A program made the translations under genes and the position numbers. DNA of 64,000 bases. Source: CAVOOW01 sp963697675 (lineage in GTDB: Bacteria; Actinomycetota; Actinomycetes; JACCUZ01). The notes under the pieces were generated by a model, which was given only the letters and a program-made list of their open reading frames with translations, was not told where the DNA came from and searched no databases. This document shows, one piece after another, positions 50,289-58,284 of the stretch; within the stretch, counting starts at the first letter, position 1, and every line of letters starts with the position of its first letter. Where the stretch lies: positions 868,001 through 932,000 of the forward strand of contig CAVOOW010000006.1 of the NCBI GenBank assembly GCA_963697675.1, in the 5' to 3' direction.

Positions 50289-50678
50289 ATGCTCGTTCTC
50301 GGTTTGCTACTCATCCTGGGGTCCGCCGCACTCGGGGTCGGCCTTGTGTACGACGGAAGCGAGGCCGCGAAGGTCGAGATTCTCGGCACCACGGTCGACA
50401 CGACCGTGGCCGGTGTCTTCTTCAGCGGAGCCGCCACCATGCTGCTGTTCCTGGTCGGCGTCTGGCTGCTCCAGTCCAAGATGGGCCGGTCCCGCCGCAA
50501 GCGCGTCGAGCGCAAGGAGGCGCGTCGCAAGCAGCGCGAATCCGTGACCAAGCTCGAGCAGGAGCGCGTCGCGCTGGCCGCCGAGAACGAGCGGCTCAGC
50601 CAGAAGCTCGACACCGCGCAGAACACGACGGACACCACCGTCGACACACGGAAGGACACGTCCAACACCACCGCGTGA
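50289..50678 (+). CDS. small membrane protein with coiled-coil tail
   Basis: A 129-residue protein with two membrane segments (about 1-20 and 43-63), then a strongly basic stretch (RSRRKRVERKEARRKQRE) and a coiled coil (VTKLEQERVALAAENERL). A Thr/Asp-rich tail ends it. It resembles LapA-like envelope proteins in layout but I cannot assign it. It lies 45 bases downstream of the helicase gene, and is preceded by GAAGGGAG before ATG 50289. It is convergent with the M50 protease gene. Confidence 0.65.
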   Translation: MLVLGLLLILGSAALGVGLVYDGSEAAKVEILGTTVDTTVAGVFFSGAATMLLFLVGVWLLQSKMGRSRRKRVERKEARRKQRESVTKLEQERVALAAENERLSQKLDTAQNTTDTTVDTRKDTSNTTA

Positions 50679-50735
50679 CCTGCCCTCGGCGCTGGCCCGG
50701 ATGTCGACCTGCCTGACTGTCGGTCAGTCCGACGG

Positions 50736-51971
50736 TCAGGTGCGTGCGGCTCGACGGTTGGCGACGTCCCTGATCGCAACACCGAGTGTCAGCAGCCGCG
50801 GTGAGAGGAGCACGACGCCGAGAAACAGCGCTTCGTAGAAGGACATCGTCGCTGGCCCTGACACGGTCAGCGCGTGCGCCATCCACTCCAGCAGGTGCCA
50901 GGTGGAGGGGACGAAGTAGGCGAGGAAGAACCAGAGCGCGAGCCCCATGCCGGCCAGATGCACGATCCGATACCACCGGGCGACCGCAAGATCGCGCGGT
51001 CGGCTGGTGGCGAGCTTCGCCCGCTGCTCCGGCGAGAGGCGCCCTACCGAGCCTCGCAGCAGCAGCCGGGTGGTCTCGGACAGGTTCGTACAACCCAGGA
51101 GAGCAGTCATCACGGAGTAGACGTCGGTGCGCAGGAACACGAAGAACTGCGTGACGATCGCGGAGAGCTCGACGAGGGCGAGCGCGGCGAGGAAATGATC
51201 CGGCCCGAGGTCGGCGGCCCGCAGGGCAAGGACGCCGAACAGCACGACGGAGTCGAAGCCAAGACCGGCGAGCAGCGGACCGACTCGCTTGCGTGGTGGC
51301 AGGGCCCACAGGCCGGTGAGGTTGGTCTCGAAGGTCAGGAAGTAGAGCCGGCGGGTGATTCGCAGCCGCGCGGGGACTCCGAGAGCCGCCGCGGCGAACA
51401 CGTGCGCGAGCTCGTGCGCGGCCGCGAGCAGATAGGTCACGAGCGTCAAGACCGCCAGGCTCGCAGCCGGGTTGGGCAGGAAGAACACGTCCAGGGCGTG
51501 GGGCCGTACGGAGGGGACGCCGGCCATCAGCAAGAGTGCACCTCCCGCGCAGCCCGCTGCCGCCCAGGCCGACGGACGGGAGAACAACCAGGGCAGGCGG
51601 GCCCTCACCGTCACTGCGACTCCGGATGACCGCATCGGCAGTCCGGGCGACGCGGCGTCGTCCACGGTCTCGACAAAGCCGAGGCGGACCAACGACCTGG
51701 CGAAGGCCAGCACGTCCACGGACTCGGCGCCCGACTGCGGTGTCACCGCGTGGGTCACCTGCGCGACGGTCAGCCCTGCCCGGAGCTGCTCGAGAGCGGC
51801 GACGCCCACCTCGGGAAGGACCACGAAACGTCCCGTGGCGGCGCGCCCGACCACGAAACCACCGGCTTGCGGGGTCACGGTGAGGGGATGCAGGCGGAGC
51901 ACGGACGTCTGCACGACCTCGACGGTCGACGGGTCAGTGCTCGTGCGCTCGACAGTGGTGGAGTCGGTCAT
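50736..51971 (-). CDS. membrane M50 (site-2 type) metallopeptidase with PqqD-like N-terminal domain
   Basis: A 411-residue protein. Residues about 30-105 look like a PqqD-type winged helix (FVVLPEVGVAALEQLRAG, then ARSLVRLGFVETV), the fold that binds leader peptides in RiPP pathways. Several membrane helices follow, with zinc motif HELAH at 186-190 and a possible third ligand in FLRTDVYSV. This layout resembles YydH-like peptide zinc metalloproteases. ATG 51971 overlaps the ThiF stop as ATGA. I infer it cleaves or exports the modified peptide encoded at 53276-53353. Confidence 0.82.
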   Translation of the reverse strand: MTDSTTVERTSTDPSTVEVVQTSVLRLHPLTVTPQAGGFVVGRAATGRFVVLPEVGVAALEQLRAGLTVAQVTHAVTPQSGAESVDVLAFARSLVRLGFVETVDDAASPGLPMRSSGVAVTVRARLPWLFSRPSAWAAAGCAGGALLLMAGVPSVRPHALDVFFLPNPAASLAVLTLVTYLLAAAHELAHVFAAAALGVPARLRITRRLYFLTFETNLTGLWALPPRKRVGPLLAGLGFDSVVLFGVLALRAADLGPDHFLAALALVELSAIVTQFFVFLRTDVYSVMTALLGCTNLSETTRLLLRGSVGRLSPEQRAKLATSRPRDLAVARWYRIVHLAGMGLALWFFLAYFVPSTWHLLEWMAHALTVSGPATMSFYEALFLGVVLLSPRLLTLGVAIRDVANRRAART

Positions 51972-53146
51972 CGAGACGCCGACGTCTCGACGACGCGCTC
52001 GGCGTCGGCGGCGTCTCTGACTGTTGCTCGCTCGCTCCGAACCGGGGCGCTGGCGCAGACCTGGCAGTCCGGATCCGCCGCCCAGGCGTCGCTCCGGACG
52101 CCGCAGTCCGTCGCGAAGTCGACGAGCTGATAGCGCCCGGCGGACACCGGCGCAACGAGACCCGTGAGATAGCGCAGAGCCTCCATCGCCACCAGACCGC
52201 CGAGCACGCTGGCCACCGGCCCGATGGCTCGGTTGACCCGGTCGGCGACGATCACCCGCGGCCAGTTCACCGCGTCGCGGTCGACGCCCTCGGCCAGCCG
52301 CGCGCGATGCCGCTCCAGGCACTCTCGGCACGCACTACGGCCGGGATCGACAGACCAGTACAGCCCCTGGGTATAGGCCAAGCCGCCGCGGATGAACGGG
52401 ACGCCCGCGGCCACGCATGCCTGGTTGACCCAACGATCCACGTCGTCCGGTTCGTCGATGGCCGAGACGACGAGGTCGACAGGTCCCGTCTCGCGTGTCC
52501 CGGCAAGCAGATCGGTAACGTCCTGGGGTGCCTCCACGCGCTGCAGGAACGACAGGACGCGCACGGTCGGGTCGAACGCCCGAAGCCACGCGGCCACCCG
52601 GTCAGCCTTCGGCTGGCCGATCTCCGCCTCGGTGTAGGTGAACTGGCGAGCAAAGTTGCGCAGCTCGACGAGGTCCTGGTCGACCACGGTCACCGCACCG
52701 ATGCCCAGGCCCGCGAGGTTCATCAAGACGGCGGACCCGAGCCCGCCCGCTCCGAGCACGAGGACATGGGCCTGGCGGAGCCGGGCCTGCGGCTCCTCCC
52801 GAGACAGCGACAGCGAGGTGAATGCGTCGAAGAAAGCCAGGTTGCTCGAGTAGCGCTCTCGCTGGTGGTCGCCCAACACTTCTGGTGCCGCCGAGTCCTC
52901 GATCCAGCCCAGACGGTCCAGCTCGGCGACCGCCGATGCGACGTCGTCCGCTGTCGTCCCAAGCCCGGTCGCCTGCAGCTCGTCGGCCAGCTCGGACACG
53001 TCCTTCTGCCCGTCACGCAGCAACTCGAGCAGGGCGAGCAGCCGCCCGTCGCGGTCGGCCAGCCGCACCCGTTCCTTCGGATCCGCGCTGACGATCAGCT
53101 CCCCGTCTCCGACGAGGCAGTTGAGCGACTTCAGTCTCGGCAACAC
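51968..53146 (-). CDS. E1-like ThiF/MccB family adenylyltransferase with N-terminal winged-helix segment
   Basis: A 392-residue enzyme expected to adenylate a carboxyl group. Residues 1-90 form a winged-helix-like segment (LLALLELLRDGQKDVSELAD, LDRLGWIED) similar to MccB and TOMM leader-binding regions. RYSSNLAFFDAF precedes the nucleotide motif GAGGLGS (132-138), VVDQDLVELRNFARQF and the adenylation core. Zinc-type Cys pairs lie near 273/276 (CREC) and 361/364 (CQVC). GTG start at 53146 with a GAGG upstream. It follows the peptide gene and is coupled to the M50 gene. Confidence 0.85.
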   Translation of the reverse strand: MLPRLKSLNCLVGDGELIVSADPKERVRLADRDGRLLALLELLRDGQKDVSELADELQATGLGTTADDVASAVAELDRLGWIEDSAAPEVLGDHQRERYSSNLAFFDAFTSLSLSREEPQARLRQAHVLVLGAGGLGSAVLMNLAGLGIGAVTVVDQDLVELRNFARQFTYTEAEIGQPKADRVAAWLRAFDPTVRVLSFLQRVEAPQDVTDLLAGTRETGPVDLVVSAIDEPDDVDRWVNQACVAAGVPFIRGGLAYTQGLYWSVDPGRSACRECLERHRARLAEGVDRDAVNWPRVIVADRVNRAIGPVASVLGGLVAMEALRYLTGLVAPVSAGRYQLVDFATDCGVRSDAWAADPDCQVCASAPVRSERATVRDAADAERVVETSASR

Positions 53147-53227
53147 GCCATCCTCATCTCAGTCGTACGGCTGAAATCTCGTGACGCGCGCTGCAATTCT
53201 CGTCGCACGTCTTCGACTCACGCGAGG

Positions 53228-53260
53228 GCCGGCCCAGCTGCCGGGGGCGACCGGGCCGGC
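53228..53260 (-). promoter_or_regulatory. hairpin between the small peptide gene and the ThiF gene
   Basis: Perfect 8-bp arms gccggccc (53228-53235) and gggccggc (53253-53260) with a 17-base loop, 15 bases downstream of the peptide stop. There is no T tract. It may act as a partial terminator or an RNA-end protector, giving more peptide than enzyme transcript, as the mccA-mccB stem-loop does in the microcin C operon. That role is inference. Confidence 0.55.
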
Positions 53261-53275
53261 TCTCGGCTCTGACGG

Positions 53276-53353
53276 TCAGGCCCCGCCCGCGTCCGGGTCC
53301 AGGTGGATCCGGGTCGCCGTGATGTCCTCGACCTCCACGATTTCGATGGTCAT
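53276..53353 (-). CDS. putative RiPP precursor peptide, 25 residues
   Basis: A very short gene with an exceptional ribosome-binding site: cggaggaggaaggac directly before ATG 53353. The product starts MTIEIVEVED, continues ITATRI and ends HLDPDAGGA. It is acidic, has no Cys or Ser, three Thr, and a Gly-Gly-Ala end. It is too short for a normal domain and lies first in the transcript with the E1-like and M50 genes. I infer a precursor whose C-terminal carboxylate or side chains are activated by the ThiF enzyme. Confidence 0.7.
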   Translation of the reverse strand: MTIEIVEVEDITATRIHLDPDAGGA

Positions 53354-53478
53354 GTCCTTCCTCCTCCGCTGCAGCACGTCGGCGTGACCGGGCGGCACGC
53401 CCTGGGAGGTGAGAGCCGGACACCGCGGCTGATACATCGGACTTCGCGGATGGCGAACGTCGCGCAAGGGGTGGGCAG

Positions 53479-53889
53479 TTACGTCGTGAGGCGTTCAACG
53501 GGCTGATTGGTGAGATCTGCAATCAGCTCGAAGTCCTTGTCCATATGCAGGACGACGCGGTTGTTGATCTCTGCAGTTGCGGCGATGAGCAGGTCTGGGA
53601 TGGATGGTGCCCGGTGCTGCCCGCGCTCCGCCAGTTGCCGTTGCACGGCGATGGCCCGGTTCTCTATACCAGGCGTGGAGTATTCGACGGCCATCGCGGA
53701 CAGAGGCGAACGGCGCAGCGCGACGTCGATGTCACGACCTGAGCGGGCGGAGTAGCCGACCTCGAGCAACGTCACGGTCGTGATGTGGACCAACCCGCTC
53801 TGGATGCGGTCGGCCCAGAGTTCCGCGTCAGGACACCCACCGAGGCGCACCAAAGCAGACTTGTGTATGAGCCAGGAGCCGTCGCTCAT
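53479..53889 (-). CDS. VapC-like PIN-domain toxin (first catalytic Asp replaced by His)
   Basis: A 136-residue PIN-domain protein, normally an RNase that cleaves tRNA or rRNA. The conserved Glu is in [12 protein letters not shown] and later acidic residues are in [12 protein letters not shown] and [10 protein letters not shown]. The first metal-binding Asp, normally in a WLIDKSALVRL-type motif, is His here ([11 protein letters not shown], residue 9), a G-to-C change at one codon position. This could disable the enzyme or be a sequence error. ATG 53889 overlaps the antitoxin stop as ATGA. Confidence 0.87.
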   Translation of the reverse strand: MSDGSWLIHKSALVRLGGCPDAELWADRIQSGLVHITTVTLLEVGYSARSGRDIDVALRRSPLSAMAVEYSTPGIENRAIAVQRQLAERGQHRAPSIPDLLIAATAEINNRVVLHMDKDFELIADLTNQPVERLTT

Positions 53890-54107
53890 GACCAGGCGTC
53901 GGTCATCACGTCGTCGTTGCCGAGATCCGGGATGCTGCGGCTCAATGCCAGCAGGTCCGCAGCGGTCACCCGCTTCGTCACTCGACGGGCCTCCTGCTGG
54001 AGACGGCGGCGAAGGTAGTCAGTGCGCGAGATGCCCAGTCGAGCAGCGTGCTCGTCGAGCAGCGCGAGATCCTCGGCCGGGAAGTTGCGAATCAAGACGT
54101 CAGGCAT
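53886..54107 (-). CDS. VapB-like ribbon-helix-helix antitoxin
   Basis: A 73-residue protein that starts [21 protein letters not shown], a ribbon-helix-helix DNA-binding segment, followed by a basic helix ([13 protein letters not shown]) and an acidic C-terminal segment ([15 protein letters not shown]) that would block the toxin. It precedes and overlaps the toxin gene. A palindromic tatcaaacgatatca sequence at 54120-54134, just upstream of its start, may be the autoregulatory operator. Confidence 0.88.
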   Translation of the reverse strand: MPDVLIRNFPAEDLALLDEHAARLGISRTDYLRRRLQQEARRVTKRVTAADLLALSRSIPDLGNDDVMTDAWS

Positions 54108-54141
54108 AACGTCCTCCTGATATCAAACGATATCACTCCGA

Positions 54142-54534
54142 TCAGCGGCTGACTCCGGCCCGTGCGCGAGCCCGGGCGGGAGGCAATTGCGGCCACCGTG
54201 CCAACAGCCGCGGCAACGCTGCTTCGGCCACAACCTGCAGAGAGCCGTTCGCCAGAACGTCGCAGGCGACGACTCGAGCGCGAGCTGCGGCCGCGACCCG
54301 CTGCGCCGCGGCGCACGGATCGCCGACGCCGGCGACCAGCGTCCGGGCACCCGCGAGCGCGGCGAGATCGGCGGCCGAAGCGGCCCGGTGCCGGGCAGCT
54401 ATCACTCCGCCCACGGACAGCGCAAAGAGCGCGACCGACCAGGTGACCAGGCAGACGATGGCGACCCAGATCGTGGCGCTGCCCCGATCAGCGGCGGCGA
54501 GTCCAGCCGGACGTCCGGTGGTCCCGTCACCCAT
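54142..54534 (-). CDS. TadE/TadG-like secreted pilus-associated protein (Rv3654c type)
   Basis: A 130-residue protein: DRGSATIWVAIVCLVTWSVALFALSVGGV is a pseudopilin-like start, a charged residue followed by a hydrophobic helix. The AARHRAASAADLAALAGAR motif after it is typical of TadG/TadE-like minor components. It is the last gene of the tad operon, 11 bases after the TadE gene. ATG 54534 is the first good start. Confidence 0.8.
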   Translation of the reverse strand: MGDGTTGRPAGLAAADRGSATIWVAIVCLVTWSVALFALSVGGVIAARHRAASAADLAALAGARTLVAGVGDPCAAAQRVAAAARARVVACDVLANGSLQVVAEAALPRLLARWPQLPPARARARAGVSR

Positions 54535-54545
54535 GCACCAACTCG

Positions 54546-54989
54546 TCACGGGGCCGGGCCGCCTGGTGGGGCCGCGCCTTCGAGCAATGCCACGGCCCGA
54601 CCCGACAGCGAGACATCGGGCAGCGCACCTGACCACGGCCCGGGCAGATGCACGGCGGCACGAACATCGACAACCACCAGATCGCCGGACCTGGACACGA
54701 CGATGTGGGCATCTGCTGGTGCCGAGGCACGAGCCGCCGCCACAGACACATCGGAGTTCTCTCCGCGGGCCAGCGCTCGAGCCGCCACCAGTGCCGAGTC
54801 CACGCAGCGCAGCTGAGCCGTCACGGCGGCAACCGACCACAGCGCGAACACGAGAACGACGGCGAGCGCCGGCAGCACCACCGCCATCTCGGCCGTCGCC
54901 GTGCCGTCATCACCGCGGCGTGACCGTCTGACCGGGTCCGTGCCTCCCGGCAGCCGCGTCATCCGCAGCGCTGCTTGTCGAAACCGCAT
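54546..54989 (-). CDS. TadE-family minor pilin
   Basis: A 147-residue protein with a basic N-terminus and the TadE start DDGTATAEMAVVLPALAVVLVFALW, where Glu lies at the +5-like position of pilins. The remainder (about 110 residues) is extracytoplasmic. It lies 12 bases after the pilin gene and is the counterpart of mycobacterial Rv3655c by position. It probably helps assemble the pilus. Confidence 0.85.
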   Translation of the reverse strand: MRFRQAALRMTRLPGGTDPVRRSRRGDDGTATAEMAVVLPALAVVLVFALWSVAAVTAQLRCVDSALVAARALARGENSDVSVAAARASAPADAHIVVSRSGDLVVVDVRAAVHLPGPWSGALPDVSLSGRAVALLEGAAPPGGPAP

Positions 54990-55001
54990 CGTCGTACCGC
55001 C

Positions 55002-55181
55002 TCAGATGCTCAGCGTGAGAGCCCGTCTGAGGATGTCGGTCAGCAGCTTGATCACCGCATCGCTCGTCAGCACCTTGTAGAGCACGCCGCCGAAACCACA
55101 CGCCGCGACGGTGCCCACGGCGTATTCAGCAGTGGTCATGCCTGAGTCGTCACCCTGCTTCCACCTGCACAGAGCTCGCAT
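55002..55181 (-). CDS. Flp-type pilin, DUF4244 family
   Basis: A 59-residue prepilin with the motif DDSGMTTAEYAVGTVAACGFGGVLY: processing after Gly-Met region, Glu at +5 and a hydrophobic assembly helix. A short tail with DAVIKLLTDILRRALTLSI follows. It is the main structural subunit of the Tad pilus. A 375-base gap with a palindromic repeat array precedes it, unlike the tight spacing elsewhere in the operon. Confidence 0.85.
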   Translation of the reverse strand: MRALCRWKQGDDSGMTTAEYAVGTVAACGFGGVLYKVLTSDAVIKLLTDILRRALTLSI

Positions 55182-55556
55182 CTCGTTCGCCCTTCGACAA
55201 CAACCTGGCCGGACGGTCCGCCGGCCGCGGAGGATCGGCACTTCGCCGGTCACCACCAGCCTGACGGCCGCGCGACGCCCTATGGCGCCCTGCGACTGGA
55301 TCTGTTGACAGCCAACGGATTTTGCCGGCTGTGGACGAACAGGCAAGGACTCCCGAGCATGCGCGAATCCCTGGGGTTCTAGGCCCAGCGATTCGCGCAC
55401 GCTCTTCGGATTGGCGGCCCAGCGATTCGCGCACGCACTTCGGGTTGGCGGTCCAGCGAAGCGCATGCGCTTCGGGCTGGCGGTCCAGCGAAGCGCATGC
55501 GCTTCGGGCTGGCGGCGCCACTCCGGTGGCGCGTGGCGCGATCGATCGCGATCGCG
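55182..55556. repeat. leader region of the pilin gene with a tandem palindromic repeat array
   Basis: At 55384-55515 four units (34, 34, 32 and 32 bases) follow one another: cccagcgattcgcgcacgc... twice, then tccagcgaagcgcatgcgc... twice. The last two are identical and each contains the 18-bp perfect palindrome cgaagcgcatgcgcttcg. Just beside them (about 55358-55402) lies a nested hairpin with gcgcgaat/attcgcgc and ctggg/cccag arms. No gene is credible here. It lies within the tad operon between tadC and the pilin gene. Confidence 0.85.
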
Positions 55557-56333
55557 TCAGGACAGGTCGCCCAACACCTCAGCCGCGATGCCGAGCACGA
55601 CCGGAACGACTCCGAGCAGGACGAACGCCGGCAGGAAGCAGATCACCAACGGGCCGACGGCCAGCACACCGGCCCGGCGGGCGGCAGCCTCCGCCGACCA
55701 CCGCCGACGCCTGCGTTGGTCGTCGGCGACGGCGGCCACCGTGTCCGCCAGGGGTGCACCGCTCTCCATCGCCCGGGCCAACGCGACAACCAACGCTCGG
55801 ACTGGGTCGTGCCGGTCCGATCCGTCGTAGACGGTGAGCGGATCAAACCCGGATCGGAGCGCGCCCACGACAGGTGCCAGCCGGTCGGCCAGCGGGCCTC
55901 GAAGATGGCGCCGGACGGCGTCGATCGCATCAGCCGGTGCGGCGCCGGACTCGAGACAGGCGGCCACCAGATCGGCGAACCGCGGGAGAGCGGCGGCCAC
56001 CTCGCGGCGTTGCCTCTGCGCAGCAGTCCGAGCAGCCTGGCGCCTTCGTACGAGGAGCAGGAACATCGGGACGACAGCGGCGAGGACCGGTCCACGGCCA
56101 AGCCAACGGGTCGCCACAACCACGACCACCATGGCCAACACCCCCATGGCGGCCAGTCCCGATGCCGACGCCACCCCCGATCCCGACGCCACCCCCGATC
56201 CCTCCAGTGCCCCGAGCGCGGCTCCGGGTGAGGGCAGCCGGCGCAGGCGCAACCGCGCGACCTGCGCAGCGTCGCCGGCCGCAAGCACCGCGACGCCGAA
56301 CAACGTGGCGGCCGCGGCAGTTGCTCCGTTCAC
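55557..56333 (-). CDS. type II secretion system F family protein, TadC-like
   Basis: A 258-residue inner-membrane platform protein. Membrane helices lie near 5-20, 60-95 and at the C-terminus (PLVICFLPAFVLLGVVPVVLGI). The cytoplasmic loop contains the T2SSF pattern ALPRFADLVAACLESGAAPADAI and ALARAMESGAPLADTV. GTG 56333 overlaps the tadB-like stop as GTGA. A short tandem of an 18-base unit near 56161-56200 encodes GSGVASGSGVAS. Works with the TadB-like protein to assemble the pilus. Confidence 0.85.
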   Translation of the reverse strand: MNGATAAAATLFGVAVLAAGDAAQVARLRLRRLPSPGAALGALEGSGVASGSGVASASGLAAMGVLAMVVVVVATRWLGRGPVLAAVVPMFLLLVRRRQAARTAAQRQRREVAAALPRFADLVAACLESGAAPADAIDAVRRHLRGPLADRLAPVVGALRSGFDPLTVYDGSDRHDPVRALVVALARAMESGAPLADTVAAVADDQRRRRRWSAEAAARRAGVLAVGPLVICFLPAFVLLGVVPVVLGIAAEVLGDLS

Positions 56334-57109
56334 ATCTCCGCCGCATACCGGGTGATGCGCGCCGTCCACAGCAAGCCGGCGACATCGAGGAGCAGTCCGG
56401 GAACGAGGACGATCAGAGCCATCGACGGCTGCCGCAGCAGTGACACAGGGTCGGCTCCGAGCGCGGCTCCCATCGCCAGGCCGAGGACGGGCAGGCCCGC
56501 CAGCAGGACCGCGGTTGCCCGGGGGCCGGCCAGTTGGGCTCTGACCTCTCGGCGTACCTGCTCCTCGTCTCGCCAACCGCCCGAGAGCCGGGCGACCGGT
56601 GCGGCCAGCCCTCCACCTGTGGTCTCGCAGACGACCCAGGCCGTGGCCAGGTCGGCAGCAGCTCCGCCGCCCGGGACGTTCGCCAGCTCCTGCAGCGCCG
56701 ACAGCACATCACCGGCTGGTGATCGCGCCGCCGTAGCCACGGCTGCGAACCGCGGCTCGTCGCGCGAAGCCCGCCACAGAGCCTGACGGGGAGCCGCGCC
56801 GGCTCGCAGCTCTGCCGACAACGCGTCTGCCAGCTCGATCATCGCCGCGCGAGTCTGCTCGGCCGTTCGCGACCGGAAGAGCCACCCGCGCGCCCGACCG
56901 AGCCAGCTCCCATATCCGACGACGCCCGCGACCACCCCGAGCCAGCGCTGCTCCGAGGAGCCGACGTCGTGACCGTTCGTTCCCGCTGGGGGCGCGACCG
57001 GCGCTGGCGGCGCCCCACGAAGTCGTTCGAGCCCGCGACCGGGTGCCGCCGGCAGCAGAGCCCCAGCCAGCAGGGCGCAGCCCACCGCCGCGGCAAACGA
57101 CCCGCTCAT
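56330..57109 (-). CDS. type II secretion system F family protein, TadB-like
   Basis: A 259-residue partner platform protein. The F domain is MIELADALSAELRAGAAPRQAL, GDVLSALQELANVPGGGAAADLA and a C-terminal membrane pair (ATAVLLAGLPVLGLAMG, ALIVLVPGLLLDVAGLLW). ATG 57109 overlaps the tadA stop as ATGA. It is shorter than proteobacterial TadB, as in other actinobacteria. Confidence 0.85.
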   Translation of the reverse strand: MSGSFAAAVGCALLAGALLPAAPGRGLERLRGAPPAPVAPPAGTNGHDVGSSEQRWLGVVAGVVGYGSWLGRARGWLFRSRTAEQTRAAMIELADALSAELRAGAAPRQALWRASRDEPRFAAVATAARSPAGDVLSALQELANVPGGGAAADLATAWVVCETTGGGLAAPVARLSGGWRDEEQVRREVRAQLAGPRATAVLLAGLPVLGLAMGAALGADPVSLLRQPSMALIVLVPGLLLDVAGLLWTARITRYAAEM

Positions 57110-58284
57110 CGGCACCACTCCCCCGACGTCCGGAGGTGGCGGCGCAACACAGCGAGTCCCTCGCCGGACGTGACCCCGCCCGGACCGGCCGTCAGCGCCG
57201 GAAGCACACGGACCCGGCCTCTCGCGTCGCGGCGCAACGCAGCGATGACCGCAACCCGACGGAGGCCGTCCCGACCACGAACGAGGTGAACGACGGCCTG
57301 GACCGCCGCCCCGAGCTGGCTGTGCAGCGCATCCCGACCCAGCGCAGCAGCGGCCGCAAGCGCCTCGAGTCGCGCCGGCAGCGCCTCGGGAGCATTCGCA
57401 TGCACGGTGCCGCATCCTCCGTCGTGCCCGGTGTTCAGGGCGGCGAGCAGGTCGACCACCTCGGCGCCGCGCACCTCGCCGACAACGAGCCGGTCCGGCC
57501 GCATCCGCAGTGCTTGGCGCACGAGATCGCGCAGGCTGAAACCGCCGGCCCCCTCGGCATTGGGCAGCCGTGCCTCGAGCCGGACGACGTGCGGATGACG
57601 GGGGACGAGCTCGCCGGAGTCCTCGACGAGGACTATGCGCTCGGTGCTTACGACGCAGGACAGCAAGCTCGACAACAGGGTCGTCTTTCCGGTGCCGGTG
57701 CCACCGGTGATGAGGAACGCCAGCCGCGCAGCGACGAGTTCACGCAGCGCAGCCGTCATTTCAGGAACCAGCGAACCCAGGCCCTCGAGCTCGTCGAGGG
57801 CGTAGGTGCGCCGGGCCACGACGCGCAGGCTGATCACGGTCCCGCGCGGCGAGATCGGCGGGAGCACAGCGTGCAGCCGTACGCCGCCAGGCAGCCGCGC
57901 GTCGACCGACGGCGACGCCGTGTCGAGTCGGCGCCCGGCCGACGCCGCGAGGCGCTGTGCCAAGCGACGTACGGCGGCCTCGTCGGCGAACGCGACCGGC
58001 ACCCGAGAGAGCCCGTCACCCCGGTCGACCCAGACCTCGTCGGGGGCGTTGACCAGCACGTCGCTCGTCGCGGGGTCGGCGAGCAGCGAGTCGAGCGGAC
58101 CTGCGCCGGTGAGCTCTCGGGTCACTGCAGCGACCACATCGAGGACGCCGCGATCACCGAGCACCACACCTTCGGCTCGCAGGGCCGCGACGACCCGCGC
58201 CGAGGTCGGCGGCTCGCCGGCCCGCACCAGCCGCGTCGAGACCCGGTCGATCAGGACTCTGTCGAGGACGTCGGCTTCAGACAT
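57106..58284 (-). CDS. pilus assembly ATPase, TadA/CpaF family
   Basis: A 392-residue secretion ATPase. An N-terminal domain is followed by RLAFLITGGTGTGKTTLLSSLL (Walker A), Asp-box VLVEDSGEL, Walker B-like DRLVVGEVRGAEVVDLL and His-box GHDGGCGTVHANAPEALP. It powers pilus assembly at the cytoplasmic face. ATG 58284 overlaps the ssd-like stop by one base. The position matches Rv3659c in Mycobacterium tuberculosis. Confidence 0.92.
   Translation of the reverse strand: MSEADVLDRVLIDRVSTRLVRAGEPPTSARVVAALRAEGVVLGDRGVLDVVAAVTRELTGAGPLDSLLADPATSDVLVNAPDEVWVDRGDGLSRVPVAFADEAAVRRLAQRLAASAGRRLDTASPSVDARLPGGVRLHAVLPPISPRGTVISLRVVARRTYALDELEGLGSLVPEMTAALRELVAARLAFLITGGTGTGKTTLLSSLLSCVVSTERIVLVEDSGELVPRHPHVVRLEARLPNAEGAGGFSLRDLVRQALRMRPDRLVVGEVRGAEVVDLLAALNTGHDGGCGTVHANAPEALPARLEALAAAAALGRDALHSQLGAAVQAVVHLVRGRDGLRRVAVIAALRRDARGRVRVLPALTAGPGGVTSGEGLAVLRRHLRTSGEWCR

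Noticed and set aside
53154..53522. 122-codon minus-strand open frame covering the small peptide gene in another frame
   Set aside because: No ribosome-binding site, Arg/Pro/Gly-rich nonsense composition; the 25-codon frame has the strong site instead.
55384..55515. CRISPR array
   Set aside because: Units are directly adjacent with no unique spacers, only four units, and no cas genes nearby.
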